The notes under the pieces were generated by a model that was not told the origin of the DNA, searched no databases, and saw nothing but the letters and a program-made list of their open reading frames with translations. The translations under genes were made by a program, and so were the position numbers. Of a DNA stretch of 64,000 nt, positions 20,501-31,410 are shown piece by piece (within the stretch, counting starts at the first letter, position 1; the number at the start of each line of letters is the position of its first letter). Origin of the DNA: Drosophila pseudoobscura (taxonomy: Eukaryota; Arthropoda; Insecta; Diptera; Drosophilidae); NCBI RefSeq assembly GCF_009870125.1, contig NC_046679.1, positions 26,350,001-26,414,000 of the forward strand. The letters are read 5' to 3'.

Positions 20501-23500
20501 TTGTTTTGTACCCCTCCCCTCCTCGATGTTTGTTCAAAGTTTCCGGCACAGGGCCATACATATCAATTGGCGTAGGAGAGCAGCTCTCCCACCCAGCCAC
20601 ATGGCACTCCCTCTCTCTGTGTGTGTGTCTCTGTATCTCTGTCTCTGCCGGAAGTTGCAGCATAGATTGAAAAGTTAGTAGGGCCTCTGTGCCTGTGCCT
20701 GTGACTGTGCCTGGCTTTGATGGTGTTTTATTGCCTTAACACCATTCAATTCGTCCGAAAGGGGCAGGCGGCAGCAGGAGGCAGCAAAACTTTGATTGCA
20801 TTTTTTACTTTGTCCGGACTTTTCCTTGGTCGAGTCCTCCGTAGGGCCCCCCCGCATTGCTGCTCTCTTTTTTGGGTTTTTAGTTAGTTTAAAGTCCTGT
20901 CCTACGCTTCTTCGTTTCGTTTACTTCTTGGTGTTCGCTGGAGCCTGGCTATGGCTCTGGCCATGGGTCTGGAGCCCTGTTAACGAGGCCAATTAGTCCG
21001 GACAGCAGCAGGCGGAGTCGAAGTAGGAGTTCACCTCCGGCAAGCTGTTTCTAATAAATTTCCGCTTAAATTGTTGGCCTAACAATCTCCCATACTCTCT
21101 CTCTGGAGGTCGCCTCTGCCACTGCCTTTTCCTCCATCTTCCATTTACCTCTCCCTCGTGGCCTCGTAATTAACAATTGAAAAACTTTTTCCAGTTTCGA
21201 TTTTTTCCCGGAGCTCCGGCTCTCTACATAACCTCACTCTGCTCAGGCACTCTCTCTCTCTCTCTCTCTCTCGCTCTCTCCTGCTCTGTCTAACACACTC
21301 ATACGCAGTGTTGTTGTTGTTGTTGTTTTGTGTGTGTTTTATCGAATACTTTGCATTCTTTATGTTTTGCTGCTGTCTGTTTGTCTCGCTCACACTCCCA
21401 CTCCCACTCCCTGTTTAAAAAAAGTGCAAAAGTCAAACAACAGAGGCCGTCCTGTGGGAGAGAGACAGAGAAGAGACGCCGTCGCCGCCAAGTGATGAAA
21501 AGCTGACAAATCTGTTAATTAGCTTTGTTTGAATGAACCCTCACCGCCTCCGCTCTGGCAAGGATGCCACCCACTCAGGCACCCACCCAGCCACCGCATT
21601 ATCCTTTGTCTGAGCTTCCAGGCTTCCCCCTCGCCCTACGCTGCCCTCCGCTCCTCTTTGCTCCTCTGCCTTTTCTCGGTTTTGGCTTTCGCCTCGACTT
21701 TGCCTTTGGTTTGCGCCTCGCTGGCTATGCACTTAATCTTTAAGTGGTTCGCTGCCGTTTGCCACGCTGGTGCATTAGTTGCTCAGTGTCTGGCCACGTA
21801 CCGACCTCCCTATCAGACTCCTTTCAGACTCCTCTAGACGCCCCCCTCCTTCGGCTTCTGCCCGGCACCTGGTGGAGGAGCCAACAAGAAACTAATCCAA
21901 ACTCGTGTTACTTTCGTTGAATGAAATCAGTGTAAAAGAGAAACTTGATTATTGTCTAGGACGAGGATACTACTGCCACCGCCTGCTCCTGCCCCTGATG
22001 CTGCCGCCCCCTTGCGTGTCTGCATGTTAATGAACTCCTTCGGTGGAAGAACTGCTCCCTAAATGGTAGCCTCTGATTAAAATACGTGGTCAACTTTTGG
22101 ACAGCCAATTGAGGACGCGTTTAGTTTGGTAATTTATGGACCATACCCTCCCTGCCCTTCTTCTGTCTGAGGGAAGTCCTCTCTGTGTCCCTGCCACGAC
22201 GGTGTGGGTGTCAGGCAGGCAAGCAGGCAGTTATCCTAAATCAGAGGCAAACAAAAGTGGAAGCAAAACGAAACGAAACGAAAGAAGGAAAACAAAAGCA
22301 GCTCGCTTTCTTTTTCCGAGAGGGGGGCTTTTGGGGTTCTGGGCTTGCGGCTGAGGGGCTGAAGGGCGGAAGGGTGACCCAAGCAGATAAAACGTCTTCA
22401 TTCATTCATGTCGACAAAATTATTTCTTATTTAAATAAAAAGCAAAGGCAGGATGGAGTGAGGAGTGAGGAGTGTGGAGTGAGGAGTGTGGAGTGTGGAG
22501 TGAGGAGGATAGGGGGTACTAAGACTCCGCGATGATGCTACCCACTTAATATACCGCAAAGCCCGCACTTACAACGAATGGCGGGGGTATGTAAACATAA
22601 ATTTTGCCAGCTCACTCTCAGTGATGGCCCCGGGTACCCCCTGCCCTGGAGACTACCCCTGGAGCTCGTGCCTGGCTACAACCATTGTGTTATCATCATC
22701 AGAATATTCTATGCATGCACAAATGTTGCCGTTGTCATTGAATCACGCTGGGAACAGGGACAATGGCAGGGGGATTGGTACTGGTGCTCCTCTGGATGCT
22801 GGATGGTGCCCCGACAGAGGCAGAGGCAGGGGCAGGGGCAGAGAGTCATGGACTCCTCCGATGAGTGACTTTCCAGCTTGCAGCTTTACTTCATTGTCTC
22901 CACTGCGGCACGATGATGGAGCACCGCTCAGCCAGCCCATATATCTCACAGAAAGAGACTGCTCCCTCCGATGGGGGGAGAGCCCCTTCGTTGGCCTCGT
23001 ATGATTAGCGTTTTTGATAGAGCCATCGCTTTAAAGGATACACCCCTTAAACCCAGAATGGTTATGGCCCTGAGAGAGAGAGAGGGCGATGGAGATCTAC
23101 TCTTTTGTGGTCCCGCACTTAAAAAAGTTTCGAAATATGTGTGTGCTCCACAAAATGAAAGAATTTACTGCTGTTTAACTTTTCCAGCCAATTTTGGGGG
23201 AAGCATACAACAGTTTTTGATGGCATTCTATGGACATTGAAACAGAGCCCTGGCAGGGACACTCCTTTCACTTGAATCCTCAAAATGAAACCTTCGTTCA
23301 CACCTTAAACCCTCCTGAGACACACCTCTAAGGCTTCTAGGCTTTAGTTTTAATTTCTCCTTCTTCACGGGTTCTGTTTCAATTTGGATCTAATTTCTAA
23401 TCCCATTATTCAGTCGACCAGTATAATTATGGCCAACTAACAGCTCAAGGCCAATAGAGTAGATGTGTGTGTTTGATTGTGCTTCGAACGGTTTCCTTTT

Positions 23501-26500
23501 ACGTCATTTTGGCCATTCGAAAGAGCCTAATCATCTTTTATGCTTCGTTGGAAGAAGGGACACACAGAGGGAGGGAGAAAGTGGAGCCTCACCTATTGAT
23601 AGGCGACATTTCTAATGACAGAGACCCACCCACAAATGGAAGAGGAACAGGGATGGCAGGAAAGACCCGAAAGACTGTTCCAGGACGGCATAGCCTTCAC
23701 GGGTTTCAAGTCGCCTCTACACACGCATACATACAGATGAGGTTCATTTAAATAAAAGAAAATATTTGTTGTCCTTTTTTTTTGAGAAGAGAGACTCCAG
23801 TCCACCCCACCCCACCCCTCGGTGGATGGTGGATGGACAGTAGGGGGGGGGTGGACCTGCTTTGCGGCCACCGCCGTCTTTTATTTCGTTTTGTTTTTTA
23901 GTGGCGGATATTTGAATATAAATGGGGCATTTAGTTAGACTCTATCAAGCACATTGCCATATATCTTTGGCAGCTTTCCTTTGGCCCGCTCTCCCCCTCC
24001 CCTGTCCACGCTGCCCCGCTGCCCCACCCTGCGGAGACACAGTTCCAATTTCGACTCCGACATCCGATAGTTGTGGGAGAACCTTGAAGCAGAAAGGAAG
24101 GACTCAACATCCCCTCCTCCTCCACCATTCCTCATCTGGCTTTAAAGCATTCCATTTTATGTTGTAGTTTTGACAGAATGAGCAATAATCATGAATTTTG
24201 CTTAGGCCATAAAAAAGGAAACTCCACTCAAATCGGCCCCAGCGACCCCACACTCCACTCCCACCCTCGATCCAGGACCCGTTTCGGGAAGGACCTCATC
24301 CGAACACATTAAATAAATGTTTTGCCTTCTTTTTCCTTTTTTTTTCGGCTCTCTGGTCGATGGGGTGACAGCTTTAAAGGACAAGGCGGTGCTTCATTTT
24401 GGGCGCCTGGACCCGCCCCCTGCTCTTGGCCTTGCTGCGGGATCCTTTTGTTTGTCGGTCAAGATTAGGACGCATTTGCGGTCACGTTATTGCCCACTGA
24501 TTAGGACGGGGGGACAAAGAAAAGTTAACTGCCTCACACGTAACCTTTCCCCAAGACCTTTCCCCACTGCCACTGCCACTGTCCCACGCTTAAAGCTAAC
24601 GAGCTTTTCACTTCATTTTAGTTGCCTTTCCCCCCGAGGGACACCTTGGGACATGCCGTGGCAAGGCATGGCATGTCCTGGGCCTGCGGACTCTGTGCAA
24701 TTCAATTTCAATTTTGAGGCCAGGTGACAGGCCACACTTATGCAACGTCTTTGTCTTTTCTGTCGCCGGATCTGGTGCGCTCTTCCTGTTTTTTCAGGCC
24801 AGCCTCGCGGCCAGAAAGTCCATTAGAAAATTACGACCTGATTCGGGGTATTCTTGAGGAGCGTAGAGGTCGAGTGTGTGTGGCAATAAATACGGAATTA
24901 GAAAACGAAAATACCTCTACTTTGTTTGCACCTCCAGGGGACTAGATGGCTGGAAGGGTGGAAGGATTGGTGGGTGGACGGGTGGATCCTCCCTTCCCAA
25001 AAAAAGTACTCGAACAGAAATATAAACTCGACAGAAATTTGCAGGGAAACACACTTTGCGCCTCTTTCGGCTCAATGCACAACACTCACTAAAATTTAAT
25101 AAATAAAAAATGATATTTATATTGCTTTATGGCCTTGTTTTTCCTAGTGTCCCGCCCCTTCACCCACACACCCCCACCTGCCACTACCTCAGGCTCTCTG
25201 CCTCTCTGCCACTCTGCCGCTCTGCCACTCTGCCTCTTTGCCACTGCTGTATGCGCTTTGTGGTTTTTGTTTGGCCGAAACATTTTGATGAAATATTTTT
25301 TACACACTCATTTCGAGTTGATATATATTCTTCCTCCTGTGCAAATATATGACTGTACTCTCTGTACTCTCTGTCCTGTTCTGTTGCTCTGTTCTGCTGC
25401 TTCTGTATGGATATATAGACAGACACGTCGTATACGTATTTTTGTGTATTTATTTTTTCGGGTATAAATGGGCAATCACAGTGCAGGCTGAAAGAGAGGG
25501 AGGAACGACTGCTGCGGCATTAGAGATGGGCAAGTGGGAAAGTGCAGCCTTTATGGTGGGGATAGCGATATATATGGTAAAACTGAACGACTATCGTGCG
25601 AATAGAGAGGATATGGATCCTCTTTAGACTATATATCAGTCTTACTGTGATCATCAGCTGATCGCCCCACTACTACTATGCCTTCGACCATCTCTAGCCT
25701 CTGACACGCTGCCATCCCTATACCCACTTACTCACGCTACCATCTCGTATGAGCAATTCTGTTGCACATATCACTCATACGCCATGTTGACGCTTTATTC
25801 GCCTTATTGTCGCTGTGACGGTTATTGGCCCTGCCTTTTGCCAGATACAAAAGCTACACAAACACGCAAGAGAAAGACCAGTTTCCCCTGCTTTTCCCCA
25901 CCCTCCTCCCCCAATCCTCACCTGGTTAGAAATTAAAGATTAGAAAAGCTTCAGCAATAATTTACAGCGCTTTGTAACGGATTGCAGTCGATCCATTCGC
26001 AGTGGTTAATCGGTTAAACTTCCATTTGGCAGTTGGCATTTGGGCATCGGGTTAGACGACCAGCTTCCAGGATCGGATCGGATCGGAATCGGATCTGTGG
26101 CACTTACCATTCTTGATGCTCTGCTCGCGCTTTATGGAGGGGGCTTTTCGCAGGGTCTTGGTCTTGAACTCGGGCTTGGGCTCCTCCTTGGGCTCCTTGA
26201 GGAGCTCATCGATCTTCGGTACCTTCTTGAGCACTGGCCGGATCTTGGCCAGGTCGTCGGTGCTCTTGCTGGGCAGTGGCTTCTCCTCGCGCTTCACGTG
26301 CCGCAGCTTCGGCTTCTCTAACTTGAAGCGCAGCCGGCGCTCGCGCTCCTCCTCCGTCTCCCCCTCCTCGGCCTCCTCGTCGTCCGCCTCGGCGGGCACC
26401 TTCTTCATCGACTTGTCCCGCTTGACCACCGCTACGCTCCGCAACTTGGGTTTCTCTATAGTGAAACGCTGTTTCAACTCACTTTCCGGCTCCGGCTTCT

Positions 26501-27167
26501 TGTTGACGGTCGTTGGACGCAGCTGGGCGGCCTTCTTCACGTGCTCGGGCACCTTCTCGTCCGCCGTGGTGTCGTCATCGTCGTCCTCCGCCTCGGATTC
26601 GGTCTCTTCCTCGGTCTCCTCTTCCTCGGACTCGGTCTCCTCTTCAGTCTCCTCCTCCTCCTCCTCGCTCTCCTCCTCCTCCGAAGAGGACTCTGGCGGT
26701 GGCGTTGGCTCCTTCTTCTTGGTAGCCGCTGGCTTCTTGGTCACCGCAGTGGGAGCCACCTTCTTGACTGGCTCCGGGGCCTTCTTGGTGTTCACGGGCT
26801 CCGCATTCGCATTTTTCTTGCTTGCTGCTGCTGTCGTCGGTGCTGAGGATTTCTTGACGGGCTCAGGCACTTTTTTAGCCGTCTCCGCGGGGGTTGTCGT
26901 CGTCTTCTTCGCGGTCGTCACGGCCGGAGCCGCCTTGGCCTTGCTGTTGGCTGTCGCTGTGGCCGCAGATGGAGCGGATTTGTCGCCATTCTCCTTGGCG
27001 GCAGCGGCTGCCGCTGTCTTCTTAGCCCAGGGCGTGGTCGTGGGCTTTGTGGCTGTGGCACTGGAGGCTGAGGCGGCGTCCTCCTTCACCCACGGCGGGC
27101 GGAATGTGGTGCGTCCCGCACTGTTGTTTGCACTGCTTGTCCCCGCCCGGGGTGTCACAAACGGCAT
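17546..27167 (-). CDS. sals: SALS (sarcomere length short): WH2 actin pointed-end elongation factor
   Basis: Seven exons join in phase: 26108–27167, 20162–20285, 19993–20082, 19171–19921, 18116–18378, 17834–18053, 17546–17746, giving 902 residues. Order: start MPFVTPRAG with a FRPPWVKE element; Ala/Thr/Lys-rich stretch with PEPVKK copies; acidic run about 160–199; proline-rich stretch 354–381; two tandem WH2 motifs, about 404–430 (WSEMMKEVESGKKLRHV..NDRSQPIL) and 452–478 (HNKLLQQIQGGIKLK..TNDRSKPVL); coiled coil about 560–660; second acidic run about 775–836; C-terminal heptads ending ADLGF. Fly SALS sits near thin-filament pointed ends, counters tropomodulin and lengthens filaments. Two WH2 motifs plus a proline-rich region match its published description; the closest other relatives are WH2 parts of forked/espin proteins. 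Alternative ends are listed separately. Confidence 0.85.
18997..19017 (-). CDS. sals: sals alternative last exon (7 codons)
   Basis: After exon 19171–19921, which ends in phase 0, a good acceptor CACATTTTCAG precedes CGT and an open frame R-F-R-R-R-E-stop (TAG at 18997–18999). Using it gives a 681-residue protein that keeps the proline-rich region, both WH2 motifs and the coiled coil but lacks the second acidic run and the last coiled coil. Skipping it joins 19171 to 18378 (acceptor ATCCGCAG), also in phase 0. Alternative use is inferred from splice signals. Confidence 0.5.
   Translation of the reverse strand, partial: RFRRRE
20286..26107. other. sals large intron between coding exons 1 and 2
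   Basis: 5.8 kb without a convincing exon. Contents are simple repeats: CT runs near 21250–21285, GTT runs at 21310–21326, a GTGAGGA-type minisatellite at 22453–22508, a G-rich repeat at 22816–22842, and CTCTGCC repeats at 25195–25245. Confidence 0.6.
22453..22508. repeat. GAGTGAG/GTGTGGA minisatellite
   Basis: Eight or so tandem copies of a 7-base unit alternating between GTGAGGA and GTGTGGA within the sals intron. Confidence 0.75.
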
Positions 27168-27625
27168 TGCTACTGCTTGCTGTCTCTCCTCCTCCTCTTC
27201 AGATGCTTCTGCTGCTGCTTGCTTTTACTGTTGTTTTCCTGCCGCTCGCTTTACCGTTAACTCTCCAGAGGGGGCTGCCCACTTGTCGTCGTGCTCGTCG
27301 GCTCCGTCTATTTGCACACACTTTTTAAATAATTTTCCGTAAATTCTTGCGTTGTTTTTCCCGCTTTTCCGTTTTTCCTGCTGATGAAAACACAAAACTT
27401 TGCACATTAGCACCGCCGTCGAGGGAGAGTCGCGACGACTTGTCCAAAAAGTTCTTTCATTCAGATTCAGATTTTCAATGTATTTTTTTTTGTTTTTTCG
27501 GTTCGTTGGCTCGTTCTTTCGCGGATTTCTATTTCTCTTTTGATAATTCGGTTCGTTTTTTTTTTTAATTTTTCCTAGTGTTGTTTTTCTGTTGGATTTT
27601 GTTCCCCGTGCTATTTATTCGCGGT
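27168..27625 (-). promoter_or_regulatory. sals: sals 5' untranslated leader and likely start region
   Basis: Read on the minus strand, this is a purine- and CAA-rich leader running into AGCAGTAGCAATGCC at the sals start. Around 27608–27622 the minus strand has GCGAATAAATAGCAC, a weak TATA-like box, which would put a start site near 27580. A CAGCTG lies at about 27647. Start position is inferred. Confidence 0.4.
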
Positions 27626-27864
27626 CCGGTGCCGACGATGGGCAACAGCTGTTTGGGATATTTTCAGTCCAATTCAAATTCGTTGTATATTTGGGAATGT
27701 TTCATTTCAATGTTATTTTTAAATGAATGCGCTCATTAGCTTTTTCTTGCTTTTGCTTTTGCTTCTGTGGCGATTGCTGTTGTTGTTGCCGAGAGACAAA
27801 ATGTAGGCCTTTGTGTCATAGTCATAGAGTACACACAGGGACACACGGACTCGCTGGCATGGTC

Positions 27865-27893
27865 GGGGACAGGGACAGGGACAGGGACAGGGA
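27865..27893. repeat. GGGACA hexamer repeat
   Basis: About five tandem copies of GGGACA. Confidence 0.8.
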
Positions 27894-28009
27894 CACACAT
27901 GCATCAACGCATCCCAACAGATAGGAGAGTAGAGAAGAGTAGAGAAGAGGCATGCCATGGAATGCTTTGGTGCGCACACACAGTAAAGACTCTTCAGGCG
28001 GAAAGACAT

Positions 28010-28405
28010 TCCCAGACCCCGAGACAGTGTCACCATGGGGAAGGCCTTGACTGTATGTCACACTGCTTGGTGCACTGCTTAGGACTAACACTATGCGAAC
28101 AGTGCCTGGGCTTTACTGTAGCCAAGTACTGGACTGCCTGGACATGCTAGATAAGGTGAAGGTGAAGGAAGGGGCTATGCCAGCGAGTCTGGACAGTCTG
28201 CTGGGGTGACGTCTCCATCCAGAGAGAACCTTTACTGTTTGTCCAGTCGACTGTTTGGATATGCAATCACTATTGTTACAGTGGGGTGTTCGCTTCAGGA
28301 GAGCCTTGACTGTCTGTCCAGTAGAGGTTCTCGGGCCGTCCATTCTGCAGAGCCTTCACTGTATCAGCGTGTGTCCAGTCGACTGCCTAGATATGCTCTT
28401 TCCCT
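28010..28405. repeat. degenerate repeat cluster (CTTGACTGTCTGTCCAGT type)
   Basis: Variants of GAGAGCCTTGACTGTCTGTC followed by CAGTCGACTGCCTGGATATGC occur at about 28043 (partial), 28226–28268, 28298–28326 and 28352–28394. Spacing varies between about 50 and 180 bases. No coding frame spans them consistently. The units are imperfect but clearly related. Confidence 0.6.
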
Positions 28406-28669
28406 GTGCGTGTGTGAATGCACATACACATACATATGCACTCCAGTAAACAGCAACAACAACAACGACAAAAGCAGCAGCTACTGAAACGGGAATAGCA
28501 ACAACAACAAACGATTTGCTCTGCCACTGCCACTGCCTCCTCTGCGATATGTAAACGGCGAAAATATTTAATTTTAGGTTCTTTGTGCCAGACAGCCAGC
28601 CAGCCAGCCAGCGCCACAGCCAGCGTCAAAAGCGCCAAAGAAAGCAAAAAGAGAAAGAGAGACGCGCCC

Positions 28670-28701
<32 letters not shown>

Positions 28702-30341
28702 GGTGAGATGATTGCTCTCAGAGAGCGAGAAAGAGAGGCATCAAATCGAAAAGAATAAAAGGAAACACACATCTCTGGCGCTTTCTTTTTGTTTCTACAA
28801 AAAAAAGAGAGAGGAACGGTACGGGCCGGGAAGGGAGGGGAAGGGGGGGAAGAATGAAATCCGAATTTTTTTCATTCCATTGCCATTTCCATGGCTGTTC
28901 ACTGGATTGCCTTCCTCCCCCACCCTCTCTGCACCGCCCTGCCCCGCCATCCATCCTCTATCCTCCATATTCATTTCAATTCCTGCTTTTTTCTCTCTCT
29001 CTCTTTTCTTTCTGTTAACGATTGCAAATTTTTGGCCGTGCTTTCTGGTGCGTGCAGTCCTCCACCCCTCCGCCCCTCCGCCTCTTTGGAGGCGTTAATT
29101 AAACATGACATGCAAATAAAAATTATACTTAGGAATATTCCATCATCATCAACGCAGAGGAGGAGTGTGGGAGGGGTGGCTGTTTTTGGGCCGAAAAGGC
29201 CCGAATTTTCAATTAACATTGTTAACTGGGAGAAAATTGCATTGATAGCAGGGAAAAAGGGGAACAAGTGCCCGTTCGAGAGGGGGTGGGCGTGGGGGAG
29301 CCGCAGCTCCTGTCAACAAATAGTTTAAAAATACACCGCTCTTTGGTCCATCGGTACATATGTATGTATGTATGTACATATGTATGCATGTATTTATTTT
29401 GGGAACACCATTCATGATTCTGCTGTCCAGAGATTTATGGGATCAATTCCGGAGGCCATCGACGGTGGAGGCAGTGACACTTTGGCGACCGATAGAAATT
29501 TCTGCGCATTTGCAACCCCTACACATATACTATATGCTATATATTTTTGGATATATTATTCGATATATTTTCAATGTGTATTAATTGGCTCGTTCGGCCG
29601 ATGTGGATGCAGTTTTCGTTGTGTATAGAATATAGTATAAAAGCGGTTTGGTGGGTCGAACCGACACCGACACCCACACAACCGCAACCGCAAATTAAAC
29701 GCACACACACACACACATATCACACGCACACAGACATATACACGGTAACGAAGTGGTTTCTTTTGGCCCGAAACGCAGAGGAGGCAACAGCAGCGCCTAT
29801 GACGGCGTTTCAAAAACTAAATTCATACATTTTCCAAGCAGGCCGAAAATGCCAGAAAAATTCAAAAATTTCACCGATTTTTCCTCTCTGCTGGTTGCTG
29901 TATGTTCTGGCACTCTCTCTCTCTCTGTCTCTCTCTCGCTCTTTTTCTGTGAAAAGCATAATGAAATGAAAATTTTGTTGACCGACAGAGGAAGAATATT
30001 TTTAGCATTTGGAGAGCGAAAGAGTGGGCAGAGAGAGAGAGCGAGGCGGAGAGAGAGTGGGGTCCGATTGACCTTATGGCAGGTGCAGCGCCTTCACAGC
30101 CGCTGCCACAGCCACAGCCTCAGTTCAATGGAATCCGCATGGAATTATTAATAACCCGATATCTGTGGCCCACTTCAAGGATAGCCACCCACCCTCCTCC
30201 TCCCCAACCACTCCCATTAACGCCTCTTATCAGACTCTGAAGTTACGCAAGTTCTCTGTGTCGCTTGGTCGTGGGTGTCGCAGCTAATTTCGTGGGGGAG
30301 AAAGGGGGAGGGGGAAAGGGTCGTGGGGGGAGGCGTCTTAC

Positions 30342-30381
30342 CCTGTGATAGAAACCACTCGTCTAGAAAATCCAAACCCAT
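30342..30381 (-). CDS. sals: sals alternative first coding exon (13 codons)
   Basis: ATG at 30381 opens MGLDFLDEWFLSQ and then meets a donor, CACAGG|GTAAGA, in phase 1. The next phase-1 acceptor on this strand is sals exon 2 (20285, TTGCAG|TTCCC), where the regular exon 1 also donates in phase 1. Joining gives MGLDFLDEWFLSQ-VPAPPPLPSLVPK and a 562-residue SALS without the 353-residue N-terminal acidic/basic region but with the proline-rich stretch, both WH2 motifs and the coiled coils. The peptide is ordinary amino-acid composition rather than low complexity. No transcript evidence; inference from frame and splice signals. Confidence 0.45.
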
Positions 30382-31279
30382 TAGTGATTCTGTTCTGTTC
30401 TGTTCTCTGGATGCGTGCGATGCTGATGGATCTGCGATGATTCTCTCTGATTTGCTTGCAATATTTACATTGTCTGCGTGATGTGTGGATGCCGGTGTGG
30501 GGGCTGCTCGAATCACAATCCCTCGGCAACGGTTGACATTAATGCAGGGAGCCGTGCAATGGTCGGCGGGTGCGTGATTGTATTTATAGTCTCATTGATC
30601 GCATATCGATTGGCCTAGGGCTAGGCGAGTCTGTTACAGGTTTACTTTCCACACGTATGCATTCATTATCTATCGATTCGCACACAATTCCCCCGGATTG
30701 GACCACAAACGGTTGAGATATTCTGCTAAAACCAGGACTCCCTGCAACAAATCTTCCTTCCTGATGTCTGCATTAGCTCAGTGGCGCCATGATCTGTGTG
30801 CGTCTGTTTCTGGAACTACCCGTATGGATCTTAGGCGCGAAATTCAAACATCCCAATCGGCTTTCAGCTTTGACCTACTGGCGGCGTTTTTCCGCAGCCA
30901 AAAAGTATGCAACATTTGTGCGCATCGGCATTAAAAACAGGAAACAACAAAAAGCTTCGATTTAGAGGAGGCATGGGCTTTGGAAATTTGAATATGCGAC
31001 TTCTCCCGCGGGGCTTTAATAATTAATTGAATTGTTTGTACCCTCGTCTCGATGGCAAAAGTTTCCGCGTGGCAATATAGTCCCCGTTTTTGTCCCCCAA
31101 CCATGGACGACCCTCGGGGTCGACGACTATTTCATCGCGTCGTCGTCGTCGCGGCAAAAACTTGTCCCATCCAAATCCGAATCGAATTTGACACAAATTA
31201 ATTGCCATTCGATTTGACAGATGGCGTGGGAATGGGGCGTGGCGTGTGTTTCGGCCAAGTGTTATCATCTAGAAATTGC

Positions 31280-31285
31280 TTTATT
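31280..31285 (-). terminator. poly(A) signal AATAAA for PGRP-LB
   Basis: AATAAA on the minus strand about 125 bases after the PGRP-LB stop codon (31411–31413). Confidence 0.7.
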
Positions 31286-31410
31286 TGTGAAATGTTCGCA
31301 GAGAGACATCTAATGAATACTGAATGAACTCCTTGGCATTGAGCGGGGGAGCTGAGAGCTCGTGTGGCGTAGTATGGTATATAGCGGATAAGGATTCGGG
31401 ATGAGCTAAA

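Larger units (their letters stand above)
27626..31261. other. non-coding interval between the sals leader and PGRP-LB, containing a sals alternative first exon
   Basis: Apart from the exon at 30342–30381 and the repeat cluster at 28010–28405, only simple repeats are seen: GA run 28676–28702, TATG repeats 29358–29395, CA run 29700–29720, CT run 29911–29942. The minus-strand CT/GA frames here are low complexity. Confidence 0.55.

Noticed and set aside
26113..27342. 409-codon plus-strand frame opposite sals exon 1
   Set aside because: It is the antisense of the acidic/Lys-rich sals exon, reading as long Ser/Val/Ala runs. The minus strand has the recognisable protein and good splice sites.
28055..28064. 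TGTCACACTG as a core promoter motif 1
   Set aside because: One base off the consensus, inside a degenerate repeat cluster, with no gene start or motif 6 near it.
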